The notes below the pieces were generated by a model, which saw only the letters and a list, made by a program, of their open reading frames with translations, did no database searches and was not told the origin of the DNA. A stretch of DNA of 64,000 nucleotides. Source: Planotetraspora silvatica. GTDB taxonomy: Bacteria; Actinomycetota; Actinomycetes; Streptosporangiales; Streptosporangiaceae. The position numbers were made by a program, and so were the translations under genes. Position 1 is the first letter of the stretch. The number at the start of each line of letters is the position of its first letter. The stretch lies in assembly GCF_016863315.1 (NCBI RefSeq), contig NZ_BOOQ01000027.1:1-64000 (forward strand). The letters run 5' to 3'. Positions 42,530 through 51,617 of the stretch are shown here, in pieces.

Positions 42530-44227
42530 TTGAGAGCACGATGGCCGGCCGTCTTGGCCGCACTGATCGCTCTGGGATCCGTGAGCGCCTGCGGGGGCGA
42601 CAACATCCCGGGGTGGCGTGGAAGCAGCCTCGCTCCGTCTCCCGTCAAGGCGATCGACATCAACCCGGTGCCGCGGGAGAAGGTGCGGGACGGCGGCACC
42701 CTCAAGTGGGGGCTCGGCGACTTCCCCACCCAGTGGAACCAGAACCACATCGACGGTGACATCACCAGCGTCGACACGGTCATGAGCGCCCTGATGCCGG
42801 CCCCCTTCCGGTCGGATGAGAGGGGGCAGGTCTCCTTCGACCTCGACTACGTCACCAACGCCAGGGTCACGGCGACCACACCTCACCAGGTCATCACCTA
42901 CACGCTGAACCCGAAGGCCAAGTGGTCGGACGGCAAGCCGATCACCTGGGCCGACTACGCGGCGCAGTGGAAGGCGATGAACGGGCAGAACAAGGCCTTC
43001 CGCGTCGACTCCACGATCGCCTACGAGAACATCCAGAGCGTGACGAGGGGCGCGAGCGACCACGAGGTGGTGGTCACGCTGGCGCAGCCGTTCAACGAGT
43101 GGCAGTCGCTGTTCTCGCCTCTGTATCCGAGCTCGGCCAACGCGACGCCTGAGGCGTTCAACTCCGACTGGGTCAACAAGATCCCCGTCACGGCCGGGCC
43201 GTTCAAGCTGTCCTCGTTCGACGTGAAGAACAAGACGATCACGCTCGACCGCGACGACAACTGGTGGGGCGACAAGGCCAAGCTCGACAAGATCGTCTTC
43301 AGGGGCGTCAAGACCGACATGGTCCGCGCCTTCACCAAGGGCGAGGTGGACGTCTTCGACGTGGGCGCCTCACCCGACGAGTACTCACGGGCGAGAGGGG
43401 CCTGGGACGCCGTCGTACGGCAGGCGGCGGGCACCGACTTCCGGCAGTTCACCTTCAACGGCGAGAGCCCGGCACTGTCCGACCTCCGGGTCCGCCGGGC
43501 CATGGCGATGGCGCTCGACCGCCGCGCCCTCATGCAACTCGACCTGAAGGGGCTCGGCTGGCCGGCCGTCACGCTCGACAACCACTTCCTGGCCAACAGC
43601 CAGCAGGGGTATCGCGGCAACGCGGGAGATCTCGGCGTCTACAACCCGCAGCGGGCCGGGCAGTTGCTCGACGAGGCCGGCTGGAAGTTGTCCGGCAAGA
43701 CGAGGGCCAAGAACGGCACCCCGCTGAACCTTCGCTTCGTCGTCCCGTCGGGGGTCGGCGTGAGCGACACCGAGGCCGAGGTGACGAGGCTCATGCTCCG
43801 GCGCATCGGGGTCGGCGTGACGATTCAGACGGTGCCGTTCAACGACTTCTTCACCAAGTACCTGATCCCGGGCAACTTCGACGTCACCGCCTTCTCGTAC
43901 CCGGCCACGCCGTACCCGATCTCGAACGCCTTCGACGTGTACGCCAACGGCGAGGCCGCCAAGGGCGACGACATGAAGTGGTACTCCAACCTGGGCCGTA
44001 CCGGCAGTCACGAGATCGACCAGGCGATGTATCGCGCGGGCAGCGTGCTCGACCCCGCGGAGGCCGAGGAGTCCGTCAACACGGCCGACGAGCTGGTCTG
44101 GCAGGAGATCAACGTCCTGCCGCTCTATCAGACGCCGCAGAACGTGGCCGTGCGGTCCACCCTGGCCAACATCGGGGCCAGCGGGTTCTACGACCTCAAG
44201 TACGCCGACATCGGATTCACGTCCTGA
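42530..44227 (+). CDS. peptide-type ABC transporter substrate-binding lipoprotein (family 5)
   Basis: A 565-residue extracytoplasmic binding protein. The signal sequence ends in VSAC (lipidated Cys21), followed by a Pro/Ser linker and GGTLKWGLGDFPTQWN. DDNWWGDKAKLDKIVFRGVKTD and LSDLRVRRAMAMALDRRALM are the family 5 (OppA/DppA) signatures. It starts at a TTG (42530) with GGAG 6-7 bp upstream. No permease or ATPase genes accompany it, so it probably serves a transporter encoded elsewhere. Its last 11 bp overlap the convergent pxpC gene. Confidence 0.9.
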   Translation: MRARWPAVLAALIALGSVSACGGDNIPGWRGSSLAPSPVKAIDINPVPREKVRDGGTLKWGLGDFPTQWNQNHIDGDITSVDTVMSALMPAPFRSDERGQVSFDLDYVTNARVTATTPHQVITYTLNPKAKWSDGKPITWADYAAQWKAMNGQNKAFRVDSTIAYENIQSVTRGASDHEVVVTLAQPFNEWQSLFSPLYPSSANATPEAFNSDWVNKIPVTAGPFKLSSFDVKNKTITLDRDDNWWGDKAKLDKIVFRGVKTDMVRAFTKGEVDVFDVGASPDEYSRARGAWDAVVRQAAGTDFRQFTFNGESPALSDLRVRRAMAMALDRRALMQLDLKGLGWPAVTLDNHFLANSQQGYRGNAGDLGVYNPQRAGQLLDEAGWKLSGKTRAKNGTPLNLRFVVPSGVGVSDTEAEVTRLMLRRIGVGVTIQTVPFNDFFTKYLIPGNFDVTAFSYPATPYPISNAFDVYANGEAAKGDDMKWYSNLGRTGSHEIDQAMYRAGSVLDPAEAEESVNTADELVWQEINVLPLYQTPQNVAVRSTLANIGASGFYDLKYADIGFTS

Positions 44228-45083
44228 CGCCCGGCACCGGCCGGAACCACAACCGGTCGCCGGGTCGCAACTGCGCGACCAGGGGGAGGTCGCGCGCCGT
44301 CACCACACCGATCACCGGGTAACCGCCCGTCGTCGGATGGTCGGCGAGGAAGACGATGGGCCGGCCGTCCGGGGGAACCTGGACGGCCCCCAGCGTCATC
44401 CCCTCACTGGGGATCTCGCCCCCGCGGGCCCGCTCCAGCGCCGCGCCCCGGAGTCGCACGCCCACACGGTTGATCTCCGTGGCGACCTCGTACGGCCCGG
44501 CGCGCAGAGCCGCGACGGCGTCCGGCGCGAACCAGTCGGCCCTCGGCCCGAGGACGATCCGTACGGGCGGACACGAGGAGAACGGGCCCTGAACGGCGGA
44601 GTCCACCCTGATCGCGGCCGAAGGCCCGGCGCCGCCGACAGGCAGGACCGTCCCCGGCCGCAACGGCGGCGGGCCGAGCCCGGACAGCGAGTCGGTGGAT
44701 CGGCTGCCCAGCACCGGCTCGACGCCGATCCCGCCCCGTACGGCGACATACGTCCGCAGGCCCTCCCGGGGGGTGCCGACGCGGAGCGTGCCGCCCTGGG
44801 GGATCCAGACGGGCGCGCACATGCCCGTGGGCCGCCTGTCCGCGTCCAGCGGGCACGGAGCCCCGGTCAGGGCGATCCACGCGTTGTCTCCGAAGCGCAG
44901 CACCGCGCCCCCGAAGGTCAGCTCGATCCCCGCCGCGGACTCGGGATTGCCGACCAGCCGGTTGGCCAGTCGCAGGCTGGGGGCGTCCGCCGCGCCGGAG
45001 CGCGGCACCCCGAGATGGGCGTAGCCGGGCCGGCCGAGGTCCTGGACGGTCGCGTACGGCCCCGGCGACACGATCTCGATCAT
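44217..45083 (-). CDS. pxpC: 5-oxoprolinase subunit C (biotin-dependent carboxylase-like family)
   Basis: A 288-residue protein of the KipA/PxpC family: MIEIVSPGPYATVQDLGRPG at the N-terminus, GAADAPSLRLANRLVGNPE, then the conserved FLADHPTTGGYPVIGVV near the end. With PxpA and PxpB it forms the ATP-dependent 5-oxoprolinase that opens 5-oxoproline to glutamate. The start was set at 45083, where ATGA overlaps the stop of pxpB. It is the third gene of the pxpABC operon; its 3' end overlaps the convergent binding-protein gene by 11 bp. Confidence 0.93.
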   Translation of the reverse strand: MIEIVSPGPYATVQDLGRPGYAHLGVPRSGAADAPSLRLANRLVGNPESAAGIELTFGGAVLRFGDNAWIALTGAPCPLDADRRPTGMCAPVWIPQGGTLRVGTPREGLRTYVAVRGGIGVEPVLGSRSTDSLSGLGPPPLRPGTVLPVGGAGPSAAIRVDSAVQGPFSSCPPVRIVLGPRADWFAPDAVAALRAGPYEVATEINRVGVRLRGAALERARGGEIPSEGMTLGAVQVPPDGRPIVFLADHPTTGGYPVIGVVTARDLPLVAQLRPGDRLWFRPVPGVRT

Positions 45084-45745
45084 GGCAGGAACCGGACCCG
45101 CGTCCCCGGCGGCAACTTCGCCGGAGGATCGGCCGACACGTCCCAGACCCGCACGTCCGTACGGCCGAGCAGGCGCCATCCACCGGGGGACGCCGAGGGA
45201 TACACGGCGGAGTACGGCCCGGCGATCGCCACGGACCCGGGCGGCACCGACGTGCGGGGCGCGTCCAGGCGCGGCACGTGCAGCCGGGGGTCGAGTCCGA
45301 TGAGATAGGCGAATCCGGGGGCGAAGCCGAGCCAGCCCACCACGAACTCCGATCCGGCGTGCAGCGCGATCACCTCGGCGACGGTGAGGCCGGTCAGCGC
45401 GGCCACGGAGTCGAGATCGTCGCCGTCGTAGACCACGGGGATCTCGACGACCCCGGCCGCCGCGCCGGCCTCGTCCCGCGCCGCGCCGGCCTCGTCCCGC
45501 GCCGCGCCGGCCTCGTCCCGCGCCGCGCCGGCGTCCGTCACCGAGGCGAGCAGGCCGGCCAGCCTCGACTCCAGGCGTCCCTGGTCGGCGTCCGGCGCGA
45601 CGACCAGGACGGTCTCCTGGCCGGGCACGATCTCCTCCACGTGCTCGGGCCGGTCGGCTCGCAGCAGCGCGTCCAGGCGATGGGCGGCCTCGAGCGAACC
45701 CGTCTCGACCAGAAGGGCGTGCTCGCCCGCCCGCCGGATCGTCAT
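45080..45745 (-). CDS. pxpB: 5-oxoprolinase subunit B with internal AARDEAG repeat
   Basis: A 221-residue protein of the KipI/PxpB (carboxyltransferase domain) family. The N-terminal RRAGEHALLVETGS and the C-terminal GWLGFAPGFAYLIGLD with SVAIAGPYSAVYP are the family signatures. Between the two domains there is a three-fold repeat of AARDEAG (about residues 72-95) not found in typical members. It is encoded by a 21-bp tandem DNA repeat and is probably a flexible linker. ATGA overlaps couple it to both pxpA and pxpC. Confidence 0.92.
   Translation of the reverse strand: MTIRRAGEHALLVETGSLEAAHRLDALLRADRPEHVEEIVPGQETVLVVAPDADQGRLESRLAGLLASVTDAGAARDEAGAARDEAGAARDEAGAAAGVVEIPVVYDGDDLDSVAALTGLTVAEVIALHAGSEFVVGWLGFAPGFAYLIGLDPRLHVPRLDAPRTSVPPGSVAIAGPYSAVYPSASPGGWRLLGRTDVRVWDVSADPPAKLPPGTRVRFLP
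45460..45533. repeat. 21-bp tandem repeat inside pxpB
   Basis: Three perfect copies of a 21-bp unit (beginning CCGCGCCGGCCTCGTCCCGC) at 45460-45480, 45481-45501 and 45502-45522, plus a partial fourth. The unit length is a multiple of three, so the reading frame is preserved and the copies encode AARDEAG. Confidence 0.92.
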
Positions 45746-46515
45746 GCGAAGGACTCCAGGGTGACGCCCGCCCCCGTGAGCGCCTTGCGCACGGCCTCCG
45801 CGAGCACCACGGCGCCGGGGGTGTCCCCGTGGACGCAGACGGACCGGGCGCCGATCCGCACCTCGGTGCCGTCGACGGCGGTGACCATCCCCTCGCGGGC
45901 CATCCGCACCGCGCGGGCGGCCACCTCGTCCGGGTCGTGCAGGACGGAGCCGGGCTCGCGGCGCGACACGAGCGTGCCCGCCGGCGTGTAGGCGCGGTCG
46001 GCGAAGGACTCGGTCACCGTGGGCACGTCGTATCCGGCGGCGATCTCGTGCAGCACCGAGCCGGGCAGCGTGAGGATCGGCAGAGGCCGGCCCGCCGACG
46101 GGATGTAGTCGGCCACGGCGGCCACCACGGCCTCCGCCTGGACGACGTCCCGGCAGGCCCGGTTGTAGAGGGCTCCGTGCGGCTTGACGTAGGTCACCTC
46201 GCCGCCCATGGCCCGGGCGATCCCGTCGAGGGCCGAGATCTGGTACAGCACCTCGGCGCAGAGTTCCTCGGGGTCGACGTCCATCTCCCTGCGGCCGAAC
46301 CCGGCGAGGTCCCGGTAGGACACCTGGGCCCCGATGGCCACGCCCCGGTCCACGGCGGCGGCGCAGGTCCGCCTGATGATGAGCGGGTCGCCCGCGTGGA
46401 ACCCGCACGCCACGTTCGCGCTCGTCACGACGTCGAGCAGGGCCAGATCGTCGCCGAGGCTCCATACTCCGAAGCCCTCACCGAGATCCGCGTTCAGATC
46501 GATCACTGCGTTCAT
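45742..46515 (-). CDS. pxpA: 5-oxoprolinase subunit A (LamB/YcsF family)
   Basis: A 257-residue protein with the LamB/YcsF signatures DLNADLGEGFG, SANVACGFHAGDP and VKPHGALYN, then the late VCVHGDTPGAV. It is the catalytic-type subunit of the PxpABC 5-oxoprolinase and the first gene of the operon. The start is at 46515, just after the convergent-side intergenic space. 5-Oxoproline is a damage product of glutamine and glutamate, so this is a metabolite-repair operon. Confidence 0.94.
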   Translation of the reverse strand: MNAVIDLNADLGEGFGVWSLGDDLALLDVVTSANVACGFHAGDPLIIRRTCAAAVDRGVAIGAQVSYRDLAGFGRREMDVDPEELCAEVLYQISALDGIARAMGGEVTYVKPHGALYNRACRDVVQAEAVVAAVADYIPSAGRPLPILTLPGSVLHEIAAGYDVPTVTESFADRAYTPAGTLVSRREPGSVLHDPDEVAARAVRMAREGMVTAVDGTEVRIGARSVCVHGDTPGAVVLAEAVRKALTGAGVTLESFA

Positions 46516-46570
46516 GGTCGCCGCCCCCCTCGCATCACCAATCCTGCCGCAGGTCGACCGGGCCGCGGGG

Positions 46571-48133
46571 TCAGACCGGCGGTTCGTCCGGGATGTCGGC
46601 GATGTCGTCCAGAGCCGCGGCCAGTTCGTCGGGGTGGTCGCCGATCCGCTCGGCGATCTCGATGAGGATGTGCAGCACGTCGTGCCGGTCGTGCCCGAGA
46701 TCGATCAGCCGCTGGGCCGCCTCCCACAGTTGCGGAGGGTCGCCGACCCACAACCTGCCCGCTATCTCCTCGTGCCAGGCGAGATGCTCCTCGAGGTCGT
46801 GCCTGCTCAGCTCGTCCGCGTGGTCGATCTCGAGCAGGATCCGCCGGTCCGCCTCGTCCGACGGGTTGAGCAGGTCGAGGTCGGTCGAGCCGCGCATGCC
46901 CTGGAGCAGCGGGAACGCGAAGGCCCGCCGGGCGAGGGCGGACAGGTCGCCGTCGGGCAGCAGCCGTCGCACGAGTGAGGGGTCGAGGCCGAACGACGTC
47001 GGGTCCCGGTATGCCTCGGTGAACCGTGCCGTGGCCTCCCAGACCGCGTCCAAGGTGGCCCGGACGCCCTCTTCCGGCAGTCCGATGCGCGGGGCGGCGA
47101 AGCGCACCCAGGCCGACAGCACGTGCGGAACGGCGTCCTGCTCGGCGGGGGAGAGCAGGACCTTGCGCGGCAGCCAGTCGAGCAGGAAAGTCTCGCACTT
47201 GGTCGGGCTGACCCGCATCGGCCGCCCGAAGTCCTGGTCACAGCCGTAGTCGATGATGTGGTCGGTGCATCGCGAGGCCGCCGACGGATCGGACAGGTTC
47301 TCCGCCGCGTCCGAGGCCAGGAACTCGGCCGCGAGCATCGCTCGGCGGTCCCGGCTGTAGGGGGCCTCCGTGTGCGCCGGTTCCGGCCGCAGGCGTCCCG
47401 GCGGCAGGGCCTTGATCCGCGACCGTGCGAAGGCGTGATAGGCGCTGTAGCTGTCGCTGACGAGCTTGGGAGCCTTGCGGCCCTGGGTGGCCCCAGTCGC
47501 CTTCATGGCGAAGTCCAGCAGCGCCCGGGCCTGTTGCGGCTCGATCTCCTGGAAGCGCAGCAGGGCGTTCCCCGAGGCCTCCTGCCTGGCCTGCTCCAGC
47601 AGCTTGTCGACCTGCGACGACACCCACGCGTCCCTGGCCATGCCGCCCATGTTGTAGTCGACCACCACGACCAGGGCATGCGTGTCATGCCCGTTGTAGG
47701 CGAAGGTGCACACGACGGTGTCCTGGTCGCCGTAGACGTCCCTGGAGACGTAGCACCCCGCGGGCTTCACCGCGCCTACACGGTCGGCCCACTGCGGCCT
47801 GGCCACGTCCGACTCCATCAGCGCGAGCGCGGCGCCCTCGGCCTTGGCGGCCTGGCGGGCGGTGCCGAGATAGGCGACGGAGACGAGCAGCGTCAGCGCC
47901 GCGGGGGTGCCGGCCTTGGCCGCGTAGTCGACGAGACCCTCGCCGAGAATCTGCTCGACGTCGCCGCCGCGCAGCCGCCTCCCCCACCAGGCGCCGAGCA
48001 TGTCGGACACCATGAGCTCGGCGTCGAGCGGGCTGCGCACGGCCAGCAGCTCCCGGGCTGCCAGCAACATCTCCGCGAAAACGTCGTCCGGCGGCCGGGT
48101 CTCCCGGGGATCTCGTCGGTGCCGACGACTCAC
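46571..48133 (-). CDS. uncharacterised 520-residue soluble protein
   Basis: A 520-residue protein from a GTG at 48133. There is no strong ribosome-binding site and no better start in frame. It has no signal peptide or membrane segment. Visible blocks: a helical N-terminus (DVFAEMLLAARELLAVRSPLDAELMVSDMLGAWW), a central segment (CTFAYNGHDTHALVVVVDYNMGGMARDAWVS) and a C-terminal acidic helical region (DLEEHLAWHEEIAGRLWVGDPPQLWEAAQRLI) ending in DIADIPDEPPV. I do not recognise a domain family. It is the larger member of a same-strand pair with an 81-residue gene 86 bp upstream. Confidence 0.75.
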   Translation of the reverse strand: MSRRHRRDPRETRPPDDVFAEMLLAARELLAVRSPLDAELMVSDMLGAWWGRRLRGGDVEQILGEGLVDYAAKAGTPAALTLLVSVAYLGTARQAAKAEGAALALMESDVARPQWADRVGAVKPAGCYVSRDVYGDQDTVVCTFAYNGHDTHALVVVVDYNMGGMARDAWVSSQVDKLLEQARQEASGNALLRFQEIEPQQARALLDFAMKATGATQGRKAPKLVSDSYSAYHAFARSRIKALPPGRLRPEPAHTEAPYSRDRRAMLAAEFLASDAAENLSDPSAASRCTDHIIDYGCDQDFGRPMRVSPTKCETFLLDWLPRKVLLSPAEQDAVPHVLSAWVRFAAPRIGLPEEGVRATLDAVWEATARFTEAYRDPTSFGLDPSLVRRLLPDGDLSALARRAFAFPLLQGMRGSTDLDLLNPSDEADRRILLEIDHADELSRHDLEEHLAWHEEIAGRLWVGDPPQLWEAAQRLIDLGHDRHDVLHILIEIAERIGDHPDELAAALDDIADIPDEPPV

Positions 48134-48219
48134 GAGAACTCGTTCCGCTCGCTCACGCTCCCACCCTCTCGCATTCCCGCGCCGAACGGCATCAGGAACG
48201 CGGGCCGGTGACGTCCCCG

Positions 48220-48465
48220 TTATGTGCGGGACGGCGGAGCCGAGTTGACCATTCCGAGCAGGTGCTCGCGGGCGACCCGCTCGACGATCTCGGGTGTGAC
48301 GTCGAGCCCCAGGTGACCTGCGCACGCGGACACGTCCGTGACGCAGCGGTTGATGGAGCTCACGGGGATGCTCAGGAATTCGGCGGCCAGCCGGGCGATC
48401 ACGTATCCGCGGAGCTCGGCCTCCGCGGACGGGCCGCCACTGACACGCATTGCGAGTGCGGGCAT
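48220..48465 (-). CDS. uncharacterised 81-residue protein
   Basis: An 81-residue protein opening MPALAMRVSGGPSAEAELRG and containing YVIARLAAEFLSIPVSSINR. It is predicted helical, with two cysteines (in NRCVTD and SACAG) and no signal peptide. It may be a small regulatory or partner protein of the 520-residue product encoded next on the same strand. The family is not recognised. Confidence 0.55.
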   Translation of the reverse strand: MPALAMRVSGGPSAEAELRGYVIARLAAEFLSIPVSSINRCVTDVSACAGHLGLDVTPEIVERVAREHLLGMVNSAPPSRT

Positions 48466-48565
48466 AGGCTGCGTTCCTCGCTCAATGGGGACCTGCCGCC
48501 CCTTATTCCACCCCTTTCCGGGCGACTGTCAACCCTTTGATGACGTCACATGCCAAGCTTGTCGC

Positions 48566-49132
48566 ATGCGGATCCAGCTCGCACAGCAACCGGAGGCCGA
48601 CGAGTTGCTCGGCCGCAACCCCCTCGCCCTTCTGATCGGCATGCTGCTCGACCAGCAGATTCCGATGGAATGGGCGTTCTCGGGGCCCCGGGCCATCGCC
48701 GACAGGATGGGCCGTGACTTGGCCGCGCGGGAGATCGCCTCCTATGATCCTGCGCAGTTCGCGGATCTGCTGGCGGCCAAGCCCGCGGTTCATCGCTATC
48801 CGAAGTCGATGGCGGGCCGGATCCAGCAGCTCGCGGCCTACCTGGTCGAGCATTACGACGGTTCGGCCGACGGGGTGTGGGAAGATGTCGGCGATGGTGC
48901 CGAGCTGCTGGGCCGGTTGATGGCGTTGCCCGGATTCGGGCGGCAGAAGGCACAGATCTTCGTGGCACTGCTGGGCAAGCAACTCGGTGTCCGGCCGCAG
49001 GGGTGGCGTGAGGCGGCCGGGCCGTACGGCGAGGAGGGCGTGCACCGGTCGGTGGCCGACGTCGTCGACGCCGGCAGTCTGGAACTGGTCCGTGCGACGA
49101 AACAGGAAGCGAAGCGGGCGGCCAAGAAGTAA
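48566..49132 (+). CDS. HhH-GPD-type base-excision DNA glycosylase
   Basis: A 188-residue protein with a helix-hairpin-helix motif and surrounding core (LPGFGRQKAQIFVALLGKQ, following LLGRLMA). The N-terminal segment (NPLALLIGMLLDQQIPMEWAFSGP) matches the actinobacterial family of short HhH-GPD proteins. It lacks the long N-terminal domain of AlkA and the iron-sulfur cluster of MutY. It removes damaged bases or related lesions (class inferred from the fold). No ribosome-binding site precedes the ATG at 48566, so it may be leaderless. It stands alone between the 81-residue gene and the phosphatase gene. Confidence 0.85.
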   Translation: MRIQLAQQPEADELLGRNPLALLIGMLLDQQIPMEWAFSGPRAIADRMGRDLAAREIASYDPAQFADLLAAKPAVHRYPKSMAGRIQQLAAYLVEHYDGSADGVWEDVGDGAELLGRLMALPGFGRQKAQIFVALLGKQLGVRPQGWREAAGPYGEEGVHRSVADVVDAGSLELVRATKQEAKRAAKK

Positions 49133-49309
49133 GCCGGATCTTCCTGCGCGGGGTGCCGGTCTTTTGACAGGATGCGTTGACCGTATGGCGGGCGGGGCTT
49201 CCGTCCGTACATGCCCATCACCGATGATGTAGGGCAGATCTGCGCTACCAATCACAGTTATGGAGATGTGCCTCGTGGGAGAGCCTGGCACGCGACGGAG
49301 GTGCCGACC

Positions 49310-51400
49310 ATGAGCGCCGAAACCTCCGTGCCCCGGCCCCGGGAGTCCGGTTTGGACATCTCAGACTCCGACCTCTTCAGAGGTTTGATGTCGGAGGCTC
49401 CGTTTGCCTTTGCCTTTTTTGACCCCTCTGGTCGATTTGTCCGCGTTAATTCAACATTTACCGAACTGACCGGACATCCCGTCGAGCGACATCTCGATCG
49501 CCGCCCCGCGGAACTGCTCGCCGCCGATCTCACGGCGCTCATCGACTCGGCCCTGCGCCGGATCGGCGAGGAGGGCCTGCCGGTCACCGACCAGCGGATC
49601 AGGACCAGGGCGGAGAACGGCGACAGCCGCCACTGGGCGGTCTCGTTCTACCCCATGCACGGCGACGAGGGCGTCGTGGGCGTGGCCCTGTTCGGCATCG
49701 ACCTCACCGAGCGGCAGATGACCGAGGAGGACCTGCGGCGCAGCGAGGAGCGGTACCGGTCGCTCGTCGAGTCGCAGCAGCAGCTCGTGTGGATCACCGC
49801 CCCGAGCGGCAGCGTCGTCGAGGACGCGCCGCAGTGGCGGGCCATCACCGGCCAGGGCCTCGAGGAGTACCTCGCCCACGGCTGGCTCGAGGCCGTCCAC
49901 CCCGACGACCGGCCCGGGGCCGAGGAGGCGTGGCGCGAGGCGCTGCGCGGCCGGACGATGTTCGAGTGGAGCTACCGGGTCCGCACCCGGGCCAGCGGCT
50001 ACCGGCACTTCGAGGTCCGCGCCGTGCCGATCATCAGGCACGGGCGGGTGGTCGAGTGGGTCGGTGCGAACTCCGACGTCACGCCACAGCGCGAGGCGGA
50101 GGAGATGCGCGGACGCCTCACCGACCAGCTCGGCGCCGCGGCCCTGCGCACCGCCAGGCTCCAGGGCGCCACGGCCCTGCTCGCCGAGGCCCTCACCGTC
50201 GAGCAGGTGGTGCAGGTCATCATCGACGTCGGCCGTACGGCCCTGGCCGCCGACCACTCGGCGGTCGCCCTGCTCGACCCCGATCGGGCGACGCTCAAGG
50301 TGATCAACAGCGGGGGCATCCCCGACGCGCCCGGCGCGCCGGGCGAGGACATCCAGCTGTCCCAGTCCAGCGTGATGACCATCGCGGTCAACAGCCGCCG
50401 CCCGGTCTTCGCGGAGTCGCCGGACAGCCTCCGGACCAAGCTGGTGGACGCCGGCGCGGAGGAGGAGCAGATCCTGGGCTTCCTCCGGCACACCGACGAG
50501 CGCGCCTGGGTCGGCCTCCCGCTGCTGGCCGCGGGCCGCGCCCTCGGCGCGCTGCGGTTCTCCTTCACCCGCCCGCAGAAGATCTCCCAGGAGGACGGCG
50601 TCTTCCTGGAGGCCCTCGCGGGCCAGTGCGCGCTCGCCGTCGAGCGGGCGACGTTGTTCGAGCGTGAGCACCGGACCGCCGAGACGCTCCAGCGGAGCCT
50701 GCTGCCCGATCGCCTGCCGGTCGTGCGGGGCCTGGAGCTGGCCCAGCGGTTCAGGTCGGGTTCGCGCCACGTCCAGGTCGGCGGCGACTGGTACGACGCG
50801 TTCGTCCTGCAGGACGGGCGCGTGGCGGCCGTCGTCGGCGACGTCATGGGCAAGGGCGTCAAGGCGGCGGCGGGAATGGGCCGCATCCGCAACGCGATGC
50901 GGGCCCTCGCGCTGACCAACCCGCCGCCCGCCGCCGTCCTCACGGGTCTCGATCGGGTCTTCGAGGCCACCGAGGAGGAGGAGCAGGTCACCACGCTGGC
51001 CTACATGGTTGTCGAGCCGGGCACGGGAGAGGGCACGCTGGCGCTGGCCGGCCACCCGCCGCCCCTGCTCGTCTCACCCCAGGGGACGGCGATGCTCCAC
51101 GAGACCGAGCCCGGCACGCCCCTCGGCTGGGCCACCAGCCGGAGGCAGTTCAGGTTCTGTGTGCCGCCCGGGCACACCGCCGTCCTCTACTCCGACGGTC
51201 TCGTCGAGAACCGCAAGCGTGGGCTGGATGCGGGTCTTCGTGAGCTTTCGTCCGTTGTGGCCGAAGCGCCCCCGGAGGTCGTGAGCAGCCCTCATATGTT
51301 GCTGGATTTCCTGGTGGACCGAATGTTGTCCGGGTATGAGCAAGATGACGACGTGACGGTACTCGCAGTTCATGTGCCGTCCGCCACGAAGAGTGACTGA
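49310..51400 (+). CDS. PAS-PAS-GAF-SpoIIE-type (PP2C) phosphatase
   Basis: A 696-residue sensor phosphatase. Domain order: PAS (about 20-145, EAPFAFAFFDPSGRFVRVNSTF), a second PAS (about 145-275, RYRSLVESQQQLVWITAPSG), GAF (about 290-460), then a PP2C SpoIIE domain (about 475-690) with GGDWYDAF and VGDVMGKGVKAAA. These proteins dephosphorylate anti-anti-sigma factors and so control alternative sigma factors. GGAGG lies 8-9 bp before the ATG at 49310, preferred over 49211. It is immediately upstream of the principal sigma factor gene on the same strand; separate promoters are likely in the 217-bp gap. Confidence 0.9.
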   Translation: MSAETSVPRPRESGLDISDSDLFRGLMSEAPFAFAFFDPSGRFVRVNSTFTELTGHPVERHLDRRPAELLAADLTALIDSALRRIGEEGLPVTDQRIRTRAENGDSRHWAVSFYPMHGDEGVVGVALFGIDLTERQMTEEDLRRSEERYRSLVESQQQLVWITAPSGSVVEDAPQWRAITGQGLEEYLAHGWLEAVHPDDRPGAEEAWREALRGRTMFEWSYRVRTRASGYRHFEVRAVPIIRHGRVVEWVGANSDVTPQREAEEMRGRLTDQLGAAALRTARLQGATALLAEALTVEQVVQVIIDVGRTALAADHSAVALLDPDRATLKVINSGGIPDAPGAPGEDIQLSQSSVMTIAVNSRRPVFAESPDSLRTKLVDAGAEEEQILGFLRHTDERAWVGLPLLAAGRALGALRFSFTRPQKISQEDGVFLEALAGQCALAVERATLFEREHRTAETLQRSLLPDRLPVVRGLELAQRFRSGSRHVQVGGDWYDAFVLQDGRVAAVVGDVMGKGVKAAAGMGRIRNAMRALALTNPPPAAVLTGLDRVFEATEEEEQVTTLAYMVVEPGTGEGTLALAGHPPPLLVSPQGTAMLHETEPGTPLGWATSRRQFRFCVPPGHTAVLYSDGLVENRKRGLDAGLRELSSVVAEAPPEVVSSPHMLLDFLVDRMLSGYEQDDDVTVLAVHVPSATKSD

Positions 51401-51617
51401 ATGAAACAGTCATAACGGTTGCTTTCGGGTATCAGTGACCGGCTTCCGTACGCACTAGTCTCTCGGTCCGCCTAGGGTGGAGAGGCAACCGGCGGTACGC
51501 GGCCGTATTACGTGCCGTGGCGTGCCACAATGGCATGTCGCGGTCCGCGCGGCCTCACCACCGGAAAAGAAGAAGCACTGGGTCCATTCCCGCCATGCGT
51601 TCGTTCGAGAGGTGTTC

